Assembly: GCA_937965795.1 (NCBI GenBank)
Contig: CALCMD010000099.1
Coordinates: 1 to 8,960 of the forward strand
Source: an uncultured Lachnospiraceae bacterium
Lineage (GTDB): Bacteria; Bacillota; Clostridia; Lachnospirales; Lachnospiraceae
DNA length: 8,960 nucleotides
Reading direction: 5' to 3'
The notes under the pieces were generated by a model. The model searched no databases. It was given only the letters and a program-made list of their open reading frames with translations, and had not been told where the DNA came from. The translations under genes and the position numbers were made by a program. The first letter of the stretch is position 1; each line of letters opens with the position of its first letter. Shown here piece after piece: positions 1-7,900 of this stretch.

Positions 1-80
1 CTGCGGAGAACTCCCTCAAAATATTTTATTTTTTCTCTTTCCTTGAAAAGAACCTGCCGGACAGCAGGTTCTTTTCTTTT
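1..80 (+). ncRNA. Putative small RNA, 3' remnant of a further copy
   Basis: Bases 1-8 are the right arm of the second hairpin in the version seen at 8941-8948. The AACTCCCTCAAAAT segment and the terminator hairpin follow as in the copy at 4821-4902. The 5' half would lie left of the window. Read alone this is only a terminator region; its RNA status depends on the complete copy. Confidence 0.28.
45..80. terminator. Hairpin terminator downstream of sialidase A, possibly bidirectional
   Basis: GAAAAGAACCTG (45-56) pairs perfectly with CAGGTTCTTTTC (65-76) around an 8-base loop, 11 bases beyond the stop codon of sialidase A. Plus-strand T residues follow at 77-80. On the minus strand the arm itself supplies the U-rich 3' side. 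Confidence 0.75.
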
Positions 81-87
81 ATCATTT

Positions 88-3000
88 TTATTTCACTTTT
101 GCTTTTTTGCTGATTCCTGCTTTTTTCAGATTTTTAAGCAGTGCGGCTTTCTGTTTTTTGCTCATCTTCTTTGCGCTGACCGTAATCTTCGCCGATGTAT
201 TTTTAAATGCACCTGCTTTGATCTTCTTCAACGCTTTGCCTTTTACCTGAACAGTCTTCAGCTTTTTACAGTTCATAAATGCCTGTTTACCGATCGTTGT
301 TACGTTCTTTCCAAGAATTACTTTGCTCAGCTTTTTACCATTCCTGAATGCTTTGTTTCCAACCTCCACGACTTTACAGGATACCCCGCCGATCTTAACC
401 GTTGCCGGAACATTCAGCTTCGTGGCGTTTTTATTCACGACTTCTACCAGCTTCGCCGTCTTATTTTTCTCATTCAGCACCTGATACCGTCCGGAACTTA
501 CGACTTTCTCCGCACCCTTTTCAAATTTTTCCACCGGAACCGGTTCCGGTGTCTGTTCCTTCTTTAACGCTGCTTTCGCTGCGTTCAGATCATCGGCCAG
601 TTTCTTTAAGAATGCCGCATCTGCATTTGCAGGCGCATTTACAGCCGCACTATATGCCGAAGCAAACGCATTCCACGTTTCTGCTGTATAATCTGATTTT
701 CCTGCTGCATAAAGACCCTTTGCTGCTTCCAGGGATGATGTTAGGTTCTTCTTTGCCTCTTCCAGCTTCTCATCCGGCTTCACAACAGGTTCTTTCTCAA
801 CCAGTGCGTCTTTTGCATCCTGTAAAGCTGCAATGAGGATTTCTGCATCCGCTTCCGTTACCGCTTCATTTTCCAGGGCATTTTTTACGTCGTTGTAGGC
901 TTTTTCAAATACATTCCATGTATCTGCCGTATAATTGTTTTCGCCTTTTGCATATGCCTCTTCTACTGACGAAATTGCTTTGGCAAGCCTTTCTCTTACC
1001 TGTTCCTGGGCTTCCCTGTCAGCTTTTTTGATCTCTGCCTTTTCCACAGCGGTTTTCAGCGCTTCCATACCTGCATACATTGTGGAACGGCTTGCCCCTT
1101 TATCTGCTACAACCGGGGTTTGGTTATCATAGACAGCCTTTACCTCAGCAATTTCTTCTGCTGTGTAATCCTCTGTCTGCGTCATCAGCTCAGCCGCTCT
1201 CTCATACTCTGTCATCAGCTTATCCAGCGCAGAAGCATAAATAATCTCTGTTTTCTTATGGAAGCTGTCGTTTTTACAGGTGTAAACCTTCTCGCCATTT
1301 TCCGTGCGGGTAACTTCTTTCGTAACGACTCCTTCATCCCAGTCATGTGTAAGCATCGGTATCACGGTTCCTTCTTTTACCATAATACCACAATTATTAC
1401 ATACCTCGTCTCCGGTATAACCTTCCATATCACAGTCTGCCGGAACTGCGTCTTTCACTGTCTTACTTTGGTGTGTACACGAAGGATCAGCCACCTTGAA
1501 ACGATACTCCGTTCCATCGATAGAAACACTTGCCGTTCCTTTTCCCATCGCCGTAACTCTGATACCTGTCTCCTGTAAGAAAGCAAGTTTTGACTGATTA
1601 TCTTTTCCATTTTCCGGATACAGAACCATCACGCTTCCATCTGTCCAGATATAGCTGATCAGATATTTCTTGCCGCTTGTAATCGTAGATACCCGTTTAT
1701 AGCCCGGAATAACATCCTCGCCGGAAACAGTATCCTGTTTCTCCAGCAGCATCAATTCATAACTTCCATCTGCATAATTAGCATTATAGTCGGAACTTGC
1801 ATTAAAGTTCATTTCTTTAAAATAGAAAATAACATATCTTTTTCCATCCGCTCTGCTGATTCGGAAAGCATTCTTTCCGCTTACGGGCGTTATTTTCATA
1901 TCAGAAGATTCTCCCTGGAAAAAGTTGGAAATGTCTGCATTTACCAGATAATTTTTCTTTGCTTCATTATAAATCTTCCAGTTTTCTCCGGAAGCTGTAA
2001 TCGTAAACTCTGCCTCCGAAAGAGTAATTTCTGTGTTTTCCGTATCTGAAAAACTTTCCAGTGAGGATTCCCTGTTTGACACATGATCATACATTTTCTG
2101 TTTCTTTTCATCATATGCCTGAACCTTAATGACATTTTCATCTGCCGGAGCATTTGTATATGCCGCAGCGTCTTTCACATCAAAGTTCTCTCCCACTTTC
2201 AGAATATTCTCCCCATTAACAGTATCAGAAGTTACCCGGATTCTGTACTGGATGCCGTCAATCATTGCTTTCGTATAACCTGTAGAAACTCCATGAATCG
2301 TAACTGTCATTTTCCTGTTTTCTGTCAGGCTTCCTACACGCTTCGTCTGGTTTCCTGTACCATTTTCCGGATAGAGAACCATAACGCTTCCGTCTGTCCA
2401 GATGTAACTGATGAGATACTTTTTGCCGTCCGTTACAGAAGAGACGCGTTTATACCCAGGAATTACATCCCCATCTGAAGAATTTTCCTGTTTTTCCAGT
2501 AATACCAGTTCATAGCTTCCATCTGCATAACCTGCATTATATCCGCTATTTGAATTGAAATCCATATTTGTAAAATAGAAGATCACATACCTGTTTCCAT
2601 CTGATTTACAAATGCGGAACGTATTCTGTCCATTCGTCGGAGTTACTTTCATATCTGCCGCCGTATTTGAGAAAAATGTACTTGCATAAGTTGCATTTGT
2701 CAGATATACGCCTTTTTTTTCATTATAAATCTTCCAGTTATCTCCGGACGCCTGGAATGTAAACTCTGCATCGGAAAGAGAAATGTTTTTATTTGCCGCA
2801 GCCGAAAAACTTTTCAGATTCGAAGCTGTATTCGACACATGATCATGCAATGAAATCTCTTCCTTCGTTTCAGTGCTTGTAGAGATCGTTGCTATGGATT
2901 CATCCGGCCGCACAGAAACCACACCTGCTCCATTTGTGTCTCTTCTGTAATCTTCACCTTCTGATACTTCCACATTGAGAGAAGTTCCTTCAACAGAGGC

Positions 3001-4566
3001 TCCCTGTGCCACTTCAGGGAGACTGAACCGATCATATCGGATTGTCTGCGTGGCTGTATTCGGCTCCCAGAGAAGTCCAAGCGTACCATCCTCCAGTTCC
3101 GTCAGACAGGAATAAGAATATCCAGCCTCAGAATTCGGCACGGAAAATTTACTGAAAAGAGACAGAGATTTGTCCTCTTCTACCAAAAACGTAAAGATTT
3201 TACCATTGTTACGCGCGCTCGGCCCGCCCGGACACGCTACCATAACCGCCTGTTTTCCGTTAATCTTTTTTGAATAAGAAATTGCAGATACATTACAGGT
3301 AGAGCAGACAGAAACGCCTGTTGCCGTACTTGTGCCCATCACATATTCCCCATTCACATTCTTCTGTGCATCACAGTAACAGATAACGCCGGCTCCGCTT
3401 CGATAGAACATACGCAATGTGCCGTCTTCCAGTTCTACGATTTCATTCTCGGAGGACCACCTGCCTCCCGCACCTGCTCCTGGAACGTCATTGGTACGTT
3501 TCCATGTAGCTCCATTATCCGTAGAATATACAATGCTTGCATTTTCTTCACCGCCATGATCGTAAAATCCCAGTACAATATCACCCGAATTTGTGGTGAT
3601 TCCCTGACCCGGTGAAACCAGAATGGCATTTTCATTGTCCTGTCTCTTCACCTGGTCATTGATATTTCTTGGATGTTCCCACGTTCTTCCATGATCCTTC
3701 GAAGTTACATACCAGATATATCCAATGCTGTAAACATGGAACAGAGAATCCTTATAAAATACATTCTGCTGAATATCCGTATTGCTGTTTACCTGCTTCT
3801 GTGTCAAATCTGCGACGTACTCTCCATTCGTAACCGTATAGAGGTTGTACCATTCATCTACCCCATAGCCTGTCGCACTTCCATCTGCCCTTTTCAGAAT
3901 CTGCGCATATCCATTCTCATCAAAATCATCTACATAATATTCATAAGTCGTCAGATCGGCATCGGTAGGTCTCGTTTCTACATTACTATATTTGTCCGTA
4001 ATGGCAAGATAACGTCCTCCATTTACCGTCACATATCCCGTCCCGGTTCCGATCGTCTTATACATCGTCGTGCTTCCCGTCGGGTTTACATCCGCAAAGC
4101 AGTAAACCGTACCGTCCGGCCCCTCTACAATGCCCGGATCAATAATCGTCGTAGCGCTTCTTCCTGCATATCCTTTGCTGTCCGGAAAATACAACGGATA
4201 GCTGTAATTCCACGTATTTCCCCCATCACTGGATACGGAAGCGATGGTATCCAGACCGCCCCCATCTCCATTTGTCTCATATCTTGCATCTGCCGCTGCT
4301 ACAAGATCGCCATTTTCCAAAGTAATAATTGCCGGTATACGAAAAGATCTGCTTCCACCCGTACCAGTAGCAAATGGCTGCTCCTGTGTCAGTGTATCCT
4401 CACTTACAGGAACACTTCCCGCTTTGAGAAGGTCTGGCAGATCTGTATTTGCTGCCGAAACAGGAATAGAAAATGCCGGTATTGCAGAAAGGGATATCGC
4501 ACCCGCAGCAAAAATACTGATTCCGCGTTTACACATTTTTGAAAATAGTAAATGATTCTTTTTCAT
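88..4566 (-). CDS. Secreted multidomain sialidase A (GH33 exo-alpha-sialidase), 1492 aa
   Basis: Predicted to cleave terminal sialic acid from extracellular glycans such as mucin. A signal peptide (about 1-38) has a basic N-terminus, a hydrophobic core and a VSA/A cleavage site. The GH33 domain spans about 66-518: FRIP motif with R76, R95, likely acid/base D101, Asp boxes at 112-119, 289-296 and 348-355, then E373, R389, R452 and nucleophile Y485 in the YSCLTEL motif. The 76/95/101 and 373/389 spacings match those I recall for clostridial NanI. An insert of roughly 110 residues lies between the first two Asp boxes, as in NanI-like enzymes. There is no N-terminal CBM40-sized region. Next come an Ig-like region holding a module of unknown family (575-742), a second module (827-993), a cysteine-containing segment (1030-1103), helical and FIVAR-like repeats (about 1110-1337), BspA-like leucine-rich repeats (about 1347-1465) and a tail with 12 Lys in 28 residues. 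No LPXTG is present. The start is fixed by an AAGGAGGA site. Hydrolytic versus trans-sialidase chemistry cannot be told. Confidence 0.93.
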   Translation of the reverse strand: MKKNHLLFSKMCKRGISIFAAGAISLSAIPAFSIPVSAANTDLPDLLKAGSVPVSEDTLTQEQPFATGTGGSRSFRIPAIITLENGDLVAAADARYETNGDGGGLDTIASVSSDGGNTWNYSYPLYFPDSKGYAGRSATTIIDPGIVEGPDGTVYCFADVNPTGSTTMYKTIGTGTGYVTVNGGRYLAITDKYSNVETRPTDADLTTYEYYVDDFDENGYAQILKRADGSATGYGVDEWYNLYTVTNGEYVADLTQKQVNSNTDIQQNVFYKDSLFHVYSIGYIWYVTSKDHGRTWEHPRNINDQVKRQDNENAILVSPGQGITTNSGDIVLGFYDHGGEENASIVYSTDNGATWKRTNDVPGAGAGGRWSSENEIVELEDGTLRMFYRSGAGVICYCDAQKNVNGEYVMGTSTATGVSVCSTCNVSAISYSKKINGKQAVMVACPGGPSARNNGKIFTFLVEEDKSLSLFSKFSVPNSEAGYSYSCLTELEDGTLGLLWEPNTATQTIRYDRFSLPEVAQGASVEGTSLNVEVSEGEDYRRDTNGAGVVSVRPDESIATISTSTETKEEISLHDHVSNTASNLKSFSAAANKNISLSDAEFTFQASGDNWKIYNEKKGVYLTNATYASTFFSNTAADMKVTPTNGQNTFRICKSDGNRYVIFYFTNMDFNSNSGYNAGYADGSYELVLLEKQENSSDGDVIPGYKRVSSVTDGKKYLISYIWTDGSVMVLYPENGTGNQTKRVGSLTENRKMTVTIHGVSTGYTKAMIDGIQYRIRVTSDTVNGENILKVGENFDVKDAAAYTNAPADENVIKVQAYDEKKQKMYDHVSNRESSLESFSDTENTEITLSEAEFTITASGENWKIYNEAKKNYLVNADISNFFQGESSDMKITPVSGKNAFRISRADGKRYVIFYFKEMNFNASSDYNANYADGSYELMLLEKQDTVSGEDVIPGYKRVSTITSGKKYLISYIWTDGSVMVLYPENGKDNQSKLAFLQETGIRVTAMGKGTASVSIDGTEYRFKVADPSCTHQSKTVKDAVPADCDMEGYTGDEVCNNCGIMVKEGTVIPMLTHDWDEGVVTKEVTRTENGEKVYTCKNDSFHKKTEIIYASALDKLMTEYERAAELMTQTEDYTAEEIAEVKAVYDNQTPVVADKGASRSTMYAGMEALKTAVEKAEIKKADREAQEQVRERLAKAISSVEEAYAKGENNYTADTWNVFEKAYNDVKNALENEAVTEADAEILIAALQDAKDALVEKEPVVKPDEKLEEAKKNLTSSLEAAKGLYAAGKSDYTAETWNAFASAYSAAVNAPANADAAFLKKLADDLNAAKAALKKEQTPEPVPVEKFEKGAEKVVSSGRYQVLNEKNKTAKLVEVVNKNATKLNVPATVKIGGVSCKVVEVGNKAFRNGKKLSKVILGKNVTTIGKQAFMNCKKLKTVQVKGKALKKIKAGAFKNTSAKITVSAKKMSKKQKAALLKNLKKAGISKKAKVK
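556..1017 (-). repeat. Two FIVAR-like repeats in sialidase A (residues about 1184-1259 and 1266-1337)
   Basis: Each is a helical unit of about 70-75 residues with the pattern A-K-G-x-x-x-Y-x-x-x-T-W-x-x-F-x-x-A-Y. FIVAR domains are common spacers or binding repeats in Gram-positive surface enzymes. The second unit is missing from sialidase B. Confidence 0.65.
1588..2088 (-). repeat. Module copy 2 in sialidase A (167 aa, residues 827-993)
   Basis: Same motif order as copy 1. It is followed directly by the SKLAFLQE segment and an Ig-like half (GIRV...IDG..YRFKV) and sits in the same place as the single module of sialidase B, so it is the positional ortholog of that copy. Confidence 0.75.
2341..2844 (-). 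repeat. Module copy 1 in sialidase A (168 aa, residues 575-742)
   Basis: Begins with a DHVSN motif, then a W-x-I-Y-N...YL segment, a FRI...RYVIFYF core, a SYELVLLEKQ strand and a GYKRVSS..DGKKYLISY..DGS end. Rich in Trp, Tyr and Asn and all-beta in appearance. Homologous to the module at 1588-2088 and to the one in sialidase B. I do not recognise the family; a carbohydrate-binding role is inferred from aromatic content and context only. Confidence 0.75.
3746..3951 (-). repeat. 206-base tract identical to 7801-8006
   Basis: Every base matches between the two sialidase genes over residues about 206-274, including synonymous sites. The first mismatches are at 3745 and 3952. The tract covers much of the catalytic-domain insert. 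Confidence 0.9.
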
Positions 4567-4570
4567 ATTT

Positions 4571-4578
4571 TCCTCCTT
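4571..4578 (-). promoter_or_regulatory. Ribosome binding site of sialidase A
   Basis: AAGGAGGA on the minus strand, about 5 bases from GGAGG to the ATG at 4566. It is a near-perfect Shine-Dalgarno and decides the start. Confidence 0.85.
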
Positions 4579-4615
4579 GTCTTTGATCTATTGCCATTTT
4601 TATAATTTGAATTTT

Positions 4616-4644
4616 ATTATACAAAAAAGCAGGTTCATAATCAA
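4616..4644 (-). promoter_or_regulatory. Sigma-A type promoter of sialidase A
   Basis: On the minus strand, TTGATT (4639-4644) and a perfect TATAAT (4616-4621) are separated by 17 bases. Transcription would start near 4609, leaving a leader of about 43 bases before the ATG. The same hexamers with the same spacing precede sialidase B although the spacer sequence is unrelated, which supports function. Confidence 0.8.
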
Positions 4645-4751
4645 CAAAATCTTTCTTTAAAAAATTAATTTTTTTTATATTTTGTTAGACTTTTTTTAGG
4701 AACTTCTTTTTTTCTTTAGATTAAAAACATATTTTAAACACATCTTTTGCT

Positions 4752-4757
4752 TATAAT
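4752..4757 (+). promoter_or_regulatory. Candidate plus-strand -10 box (TATAAT) of a putative small RNA
   Basis: Perfect TATAAT on the plus strand inside the block that is 99/100 identical to 8824-8923. No convincing -35 hexamer lies 16-18 bases upstream, only AT-rich sequence that is itself conserved. Transcription would begin near 4764, the first base of an inverted repeat. Confidence 0.4.
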
Positions 4758-4763
4758 ATAGTC

Positions 4764-4784
4764 ATATTAGCAAACAGCTAATAT
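4764..4784. repeat. Inverted repeat, 8-bp arms with 5-base spacer
   Basis: ATATTAGC (4764-4771), spacer AAACA, GCTAATAT (4777-4784), a perfect dyad repeated unchanged at 8887-8907. It could be the 5' hairpin of a plus-strand RNA. Alternatively it is an operator: the TTAGC-N5-GCTAA core recalls MarR-family sites, although its spacer is longer than the SlyA consensus I know. It lies about 120 bases upstream of the sialidase A -35 box. Confidence 0.7.
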
Positions 4785-4799
4785 ATTTTCATAACTCAC

Positions 4800-4827
4800 T
4801 CTTCGCAGCTTCCACAGGTTGCGAAGA
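4800..4827. repeat. Hairpin with compensatory change (middle copy)
   Basis: TCTTCGCA (4800-4807) pairs with TGCGAAGA (4820-4827) over 8 bp with a 12-base loop. At the homologous site 8923-8949 one pair is C-G instead of T-A and pairing is kept, while the loop sequence and length differ. This suggests selection on the folded form. Confidence 0.6.
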
Positions 4828-4862
4828 ACTCCCTCAAAATATTTTATTTTTTCTCTTTCCTT

Positions 4863-4902
4863 GAAAAGAACCTGTCGGACAGCAGGTTCTTTTCTTTTTT
4901 TT
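4863..4902. terminator. Hairpin terminator between sialidase B and the putative small RNA
   Basis: 12-bp stem 4863-4874 / 4883-4894 with an 8-base loop, 13 bases beyond the sialidase B stop. Eight consecutive T (4895-4902) follow on the plus strand. On the minus strand the stem is followed by an A/G-rich stretch, so the better termination signal points towards a transcript running rightward. Confidence 0.8.
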
Positions 4903-4907
4903 ATTCT

Positions 4908-7900
4908 TTATTTCACTTTTGCTTTTTTGCTCATTCCTGCTTTTTTCAGCTTTTTAAGCAATTCCGCTTTCTGTTTTTTACTCATCTTCTTTGCGCTGAC
5001 CGTAATCTTTGCCGATGTATTCTGAAATGCACCTTTTTTGATCGTTTTCAGCGCTTTTCCTTTCAACTGAACAGTCTTGAGATTTTTACAGTTCATAAAT
5101 GCCTGTTTGCCGATGGTTGTTACATTCTTTCCAAGAATCACTTTTTTCAGCTTCTTCCCATTGCGGAATACTTTGTTTCCAACCTCTACGACTTTACAGG
5201 TCACTCCGCCGATCTTAACCGCTGCCGGGACGTTCAGCTTTGTTGCATTTCTATTCACGACTGCTATCAGCTTCGCCGTTTTATTTTTCTCATTCAGCAC
5301 CTGGTACCGTCCGGAACCTGCCACTTTTTGTGAACCCTTTTCAAACTTCCCGACCGGAGCCGGTTTTTCGGTCTCTTGCGGCTTCTCATCTGGCTTCACA
5401 ACAGGTTCTTTCTCAACCAGTGCGTTTTTTGCATCCTGTAAAACTGCGATGAAAATTTCTGCATCTTCTTCCGTTACTACTGTATCTTCCAGAGCATTTT
5501 TCGCATCGTTATAGGCTTTTTCAAATGCCTTCCATGTCTCTGACTTATAAGCGCTTTCCCCTTTTGCATAGGCTTCGCCGGCTGCTGAAATTGCCTCCGA
5601 AATTTCTTTCCTTATTAACTCAAAAGCTTCCCGCTCTGCTTTTTTCTCTTCCGCACCTTTCACGGCGGTTTTGAGCGCCTCCATACTTCCATACATGGCG
5701 GAACGGCTCGCTCCTTTATCGGTTACAACTGCGGTCTGCTCCTCATAGACAGTCTGTACCCCGGCAATTTCTTCCGCCGTGTATTCCTCTGTCTGCGTCA
5801 TCAATGCAGCCGCCTTCTCATACTCTGTCATCAGCTTATCCAGCGCAGAAGCATAAATGATCTCCGTCTTCTTGTGAAGGCTGTTATTTTTACAGGTGTA
5901 GACTTTCTCACCATTTTCCGTGCGGGTCACTTCTTTCGTAACGACTCCTTCCTCCCAGTCATGTGTAAGCATCGGTATAGATGTTCCTTCTTTTATCACA
6001 ATGCCACAGTTAGCACATATCTCGTCTCCAGTATAACCTTCCATGTTGCAATCTGCCGGAATTACACCTTTTATTGCACTGCTTTCGTGTGTACATGAAG
6101 GGTCAGCCACCTTGAAATCGTATTCCTGCCCATCAATGACAACACTTTCCATGCCTTTCCCCATTGCCGTAACTCTGATACCTGCCTCCTGTAAAAAAGC
6201 AAGCTTCGACTGATTATTTTTGCCATTCTCCGGATACAGAACCATGATGCTTCCATCTTCCCAGATATAGCTGATCAGATATTTTTTGCCGCTTGTAATA
6301 GAAGATACACGCTGATATCCAGGAACCGTATCCTCATCAGATATATGATCCTGCTTCTCCAACAGTACCAGTTCATAACTTCCATTTACAAAATCATTAA
6401 TATAAGAACCATTTGCATTAAAGTTCATCTCCTTAAAAAAGAAAATAACATATCTTTGGTCATTTGACTGACAGATACGGAAAGTTTCCTGGTCATTTGT
6501 TGGCGTTACTTTCATATCCACGCCTTCCCTCCGGAAAAAATTGTCTGCATTACTGTTTACCAGATAAGTTTTTGTAGCCTCATTGTAAATCCTCCAGTTT
6601 TCCCCGGAAGCAATCATCGTAAACTCTGCCGCTTCCAGAGTATTTCCTTCCTTTTTCGTATCGGAAAAACTATTCAGGGAAGACGCAACACTTGAAGTGT
6701 GGTCATACATTACCTGCTTCTTTTCCTCGTATGCCTGAACCTTGATGACACTTTCATCTTCCGGAGCATTCGTATATGCTGCGGCATCTTTCACATCAAA
6801 GTTTTCTCCCACCTTCAAAACATTTCTCGTAGTCACTCTTATTCTATACTCTGCGCCGTCAATCACCGCTTTCGTATAACCTGCGGAAACTCCGTGAATC
6901 GTAAGAGTCATTTTTCCATTTTCAAAGTCTGTGACTACCGTTGCAATGGATTCATCCGGCTGCACGGAAATAACACCTTCTCCATTTATTTCCTTTTTAT
7001 AATCTTTTCCTTCTCTTATTTCTGCATAAAGAAAAGCTCCCTCTATCGACACTCCCTGCGCCACTTCCAAAATACTGAAACGATCATATCTAATCGATGA
7101 TCGTGCAAACGTATCGGACTCCCAGAGAAGTCCAATCGTACCATCCTCCAGTTCTGTCAGGCAAGAATACGCGTATCTATCCCCTGAATCCGGTACGGAA
7201 AACGTACGAAAAAGAGACAGAGACTTATCCTCTTCTACCAAAAGTGTAAAGATTTTACCATTTTTACGGCCAGATCCGCCCGGACATGCCAGCAGAATTG
7301 TCTGCTTGCCGTTAATCTTTTTGGAATAGATAATTGCAGATAAATTACAGTCAGACCAAATAGAAATGTCCGTTACTGTACTTTCTCCTATCACATACTC
7401 TCCATCTTTATTCTTTTTGGCGTCACAATAGCAGATAACGTTAGCTCCATTTCGATAGAACATACGCAGGGTGCCATCCTCCAGTTCTACGATTTCATTC
7501 TCGCTAGACCATGTTCCTTCCGAACGTTTTCCCGGAAGATCATTGGTACGTTTCCATGTATCTCCGTTATCCGTGGAATACACAATCGTTGAATTACATT
7601 TCTCATCGCCAAAACTATAAAATCCAATGAAAATATCACCTGAATTTGTGGTAATTCCCTGACCCGGTGAAATCAGAATGGCATTTTCATTATCCTGTCT
7701 CTTCACCTGGTCATTGATATTTCTTGGATGTTCCCAGGTTCTTCCATGATCTTTTGAAGTTACATACCAGATATATCCAATGCTGTAAACATGGAACAGG
7801 GAATCCTTATAAAATACATTCTGCTGAATATCCGTATTGCTGTTTACCTGCTTCTGTGTCAAATCTGCGACGTACTCTCCATTCGTAACCGTATAGAGGT

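Larger units (their letters stand above)
4701..4800. repeat. Intergenic conserved block, 99/100 identical to 8824-8923
   Basis: Ungapped alignment at an offset of 4123 bases shows one difference (T at 4748, C at 8871). It contains the plus-strand TATAAT and the 8-bp dyad. The neighbouring promoter regions align poorly apart from their hexamers. Confidence 0.9.
4764..4902 (+). ncRNA. Putative structured small RNA between the sialidase genes (complete copy)
   Basis: Inferred plus-strand transcript of about 140 nt. In order it has a 5' hairpin (8-bp stem, 5-nt loop, 4764-4784), an unpaired AU and C/U-rich stretch, a second hairpin (4800-4827) whose stem shows a compensatory change in the other copy, another C/U-rich single-stranded stretch, and a 12-bp terminator hairpin followed by eight T. 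It is divergent from sialidase A and convergent with sialidase B, whose 3' untranslated end it would overlap. I do not recognise any known RNA family. The block could instead be conserved as a regulatory DNA region or by recent recombination, and the missing -35 box is the main weakness. Confidence 0.38.

Noticed and set aside
43..567. Plus-strand open frame of 174 codons at the left end
   Set aside because: Antisense to the lysine-rich tail and leucine-rich repeats of sialidase A. Its Phe/Leu/Cys-rich product is the expected shadow of Lys- and Ala-rich codons, and it begins inside the terminator hairpin.
1588..2844. CRISPR-like or minisatellite repeat
   Set aside because: The repeats are about 500 bases, diverged and in frame, encoding protein modules. 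There are no short direct repeats with unique spacers.
3673..4542. Long plus-strand open frame (289 codons), with a similar one at 7791-8540
   Set aside because: Both lie wholly antisense to the best-conserved part of the sialidase genes. Their similarity follows from the identical sense sequence; no ribosome site or recognisable domain was seen.
88..4566. Inactive or decoy sialidase
   Set aside because: All expected GH33 residues (R76, R95, D101, E373, R389, R452, Y485) are present with normal spacing, so loss of activity is not indicated.
4701..4902. Mobile element or integron-type recombination site
   Set aside because: There is no transposase or integrase, no terminal inverted repeats flanking a unit and no target duplications. 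The hairpins are better explained as RNA structure or terminators.
4819..5025. Plus-strand TTG-initiated frame of 68 codons with a hydrophobic product, starting in the putative small RNA
   Set aside because: It would have to cross the terminator, has no ribosome binding site, and most of it is antisense to the sialidase B 3' end. The hydrophobicity comes from reading AAG/AAA-rich DNA backwards.
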